64,000 bases of DNA from Vibrio sp. 16 (GTDB lineage: Bacteria; Pseudomonadota; Gammaproteobacteria; Enterobacterales; Vibrionaceae). The stretch spans positions 1,426,001-1,490,000 of the forward strand of contig NZ_OY808998.1 in NCBI RefSeq assembly GCF_963681195.1. Direction: 5' to 3'. Shown here piece by piece: positions 63,229-64,000 of the stretch; positions within the stretch are counted from its first letter, which is position 1; each line of letters begins with the position of its first letter. Made by a program: the position numbers and the translations under genes. The notes under the pieces are model-generated. The model saw only the letters and a list, made by a program, of their open reading frames with translations. It searched no databases and had not been told where the DNA came from.

Positions 63229-64000
63229 TTAGTTTGCTTGCCAGCGCTCGACCATATATTCAGCTAAATCTTTGGAACGAAGCAGCAGGTTTTCACGAGC
63301 GATTGTCAGCGTTGAGGTCATTTCTATTACGAGTGCGTCATCGGCACTTGCCATTACACCGAACTGAATCATGTCTTCGCCGCGTAATGATTCGATTGAG
63401 CGTTTGTCTTCTGGAAGCTCAATATAGACGGATGTAAACGATCGGTAATCATCAACAAAGGGTCTAATGTGCCAACTTGCTGTGAATGGTTCGGCATTGG
63501 GCGCTGTGATTTCAACTTCGTTAGCATTTTTGAAGTTGAGGCTAACCATGGTTGGCTTAGGACCCGAGTTGGCATCACTGTTAATGTCTCTAACCCAGTA
63601 CCACTGTTTGCCGACGAACCAACCTCGTTCGAGCGTGATATTTCGGTTTGGTGTGTCACGTAGCCAGATGCTTGGATAATTGTCTTGGTTTAATCCGATA
63701 AAGAACTGGTTACTGCGCCTAAAGTTAAAGTCGTAAGTCCCTTTGTGAGATAGGCGCATATCATTAAACAATGTGCTGTAATTGAAGTCACACACCCAGT
63801 TCGATGAGTAGTCTGCTTCGCAAAGGACATTGTCGTCCTTAAATTGATAAGCCGTAATAACGTCATCAGACTCTAGCGAATTTGTCATCGGGAAGTAGGC
63901 GAATTCGCTACCTTTGACGGTGTCAGCCAGTGTGTAATGACCTTGAAGAAAACGGTCGTTTCGAGTCCGCCAGAAGTCAAAAAGGGTATGGGCTAGATTG
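63229..64000 (-). CDS. Hypothetical protein, N-terminus outside the window
   Basis: Minus-strand gene still open at the window edge, so at least 256 residues are C-terminal part of a longer protein. An internal ATG at 63888 exists, but the upstream frame (DFWRTRNDRFLQGHYTLAD) reads like protein, so the real start lies beyond 64000. The visible part is rich in Trp, Asn and aromatic beta strands (RFLQGHY, NYPSIWLRDTPNRNITLERG) and has no obvious membrane segment. I recognise no family. Confidence 0.7.
   Translation of the reverse strand, partial: NLAHTLFDFWRTRNDRFLQGHYTLADTVKGSEFAYFPMTNSLESDDVITAYQFKDDNVLCEADYSSNWVCDFNYSTLFNDMRLSHKGTYDFNFRRSNQFFIGLNQDNYPSIWLRDTPNRNITLERGWFVGKQWYWVRDINSDANSGPKPTMVSLNFKNANEVEITAPNAEPFTASWHIRPFVDDYRSFTSVYIELPEDKRSIESLRGEDMIQFGVMASADDALVIEMTSTLTIARENLLLRSKDLAEYMVERWQAN

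Overview
The window looks like a piece of a marine Vibrio genome. The strongest markers are a complete luxP-luxQ autoinducer-2 receptor pair next to a PilZ gene and an HMG-CoA reductase, a napFDABC operon facing narQ-narP, the Vibrio-type enoyl reductase FabV, and several families I know mainly from Vibrionaceae (TraF-like outer-membrane protein, DUF3010, TIGR02808). From memory, luxPQ, plzE, hmgR and nap lie on the smaller chromosome in V. cholerae and V. parahaemolyticus, so a chromosome 2 origin is likely but not proven here. I see no tRNA, rRNA, IS element, prophage, integron or CRISPR array. The stretch reads as stable, vertically inherited accessory-chromosome DNA.

Layout. 0-6.8 kb: envelope and small housekeeping genes (retropepsin-like lipoprotein, Nudix hydrolase, a DsbA-like lipoprotein with an FKBP isomerase, OmpA-like lipoprotein, YgjV, TmaR, YceH, GIY-YIG protein, TraF-like porin). 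6.8-13.4 kb: a long inverted repeat, luxPQ, PilZ protein, HMG-CoA reductase and two small unknown genes. 13.5-21.8 kb: YccS-like permease, helicase IV, CutA, a 2-oxoglutarate oxygenase, a DnaJ-like protein and an ABC-class ATPase. 21.9-30.7 kb: a GAF-GGDEF-EAL phosphodiesterase, FabV, TesA divergent from YbbA-YbbP, a DnaA-box cluster and an FAD oxidoreductase. 30.8-33.1 kb: the 5-oxoprolinase operon pxpABC. 33.3-37.8 kb: an overlapping operon of TonB-dependent receptor, YfiR-like periplasmic protein and CHASE8/PAS/GGDEF diguanylate cyclase, then galE. 39.0-47.7 kb: anaerobic respiration (nap operon plus a 45-residue tail gene, narQP, dcuC). 47.9-55.3 kb: EAL protein, lipase, DUF2164, cytochrome b561-YceI, an FNT channel fused to CBS domains, a LysR regulator and a DUF1097 protein. 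55.4-64 kb: OLD-family nuclease, a 5'-nucleotidase without a signal peptide, an orphan 30-residue peptide, a probable manganese riboswitch with its TerC/Alx gene, and several small conserved proteins. The last gene runs off the window.

How the parts fit. Three themes recur. Second-messenger and cell-density signalling: LuxP/LuxQ, a PilZ effector, one cyclase with an intact inhibitory site and two EAL proteins. Anaerobic nitrate respiration: periplasmic nitrate reductase, its two-component regulators, a C4-dicarboxylate carrier and a formate/nitrite-type channel. Envelope maintenance: thiol and prolyl folding factors, OmpA-like and TraF-like proteins, and TesA/YbbAP.

The most interesting leads are the receptor-YfiR-cyclase operon, the FNT-CBS fusion with an internal Shine-Dalgarno and Met at the domain joint, the four DnaA-box-like sequences between ybbP and the oxidoreductase gene, the 16-bp perfect inverted repeat before luxP, and two very small membrane-protein genes (45 and 30 codons). 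Nothing here is clearly a wholly new defence or metabolic system.
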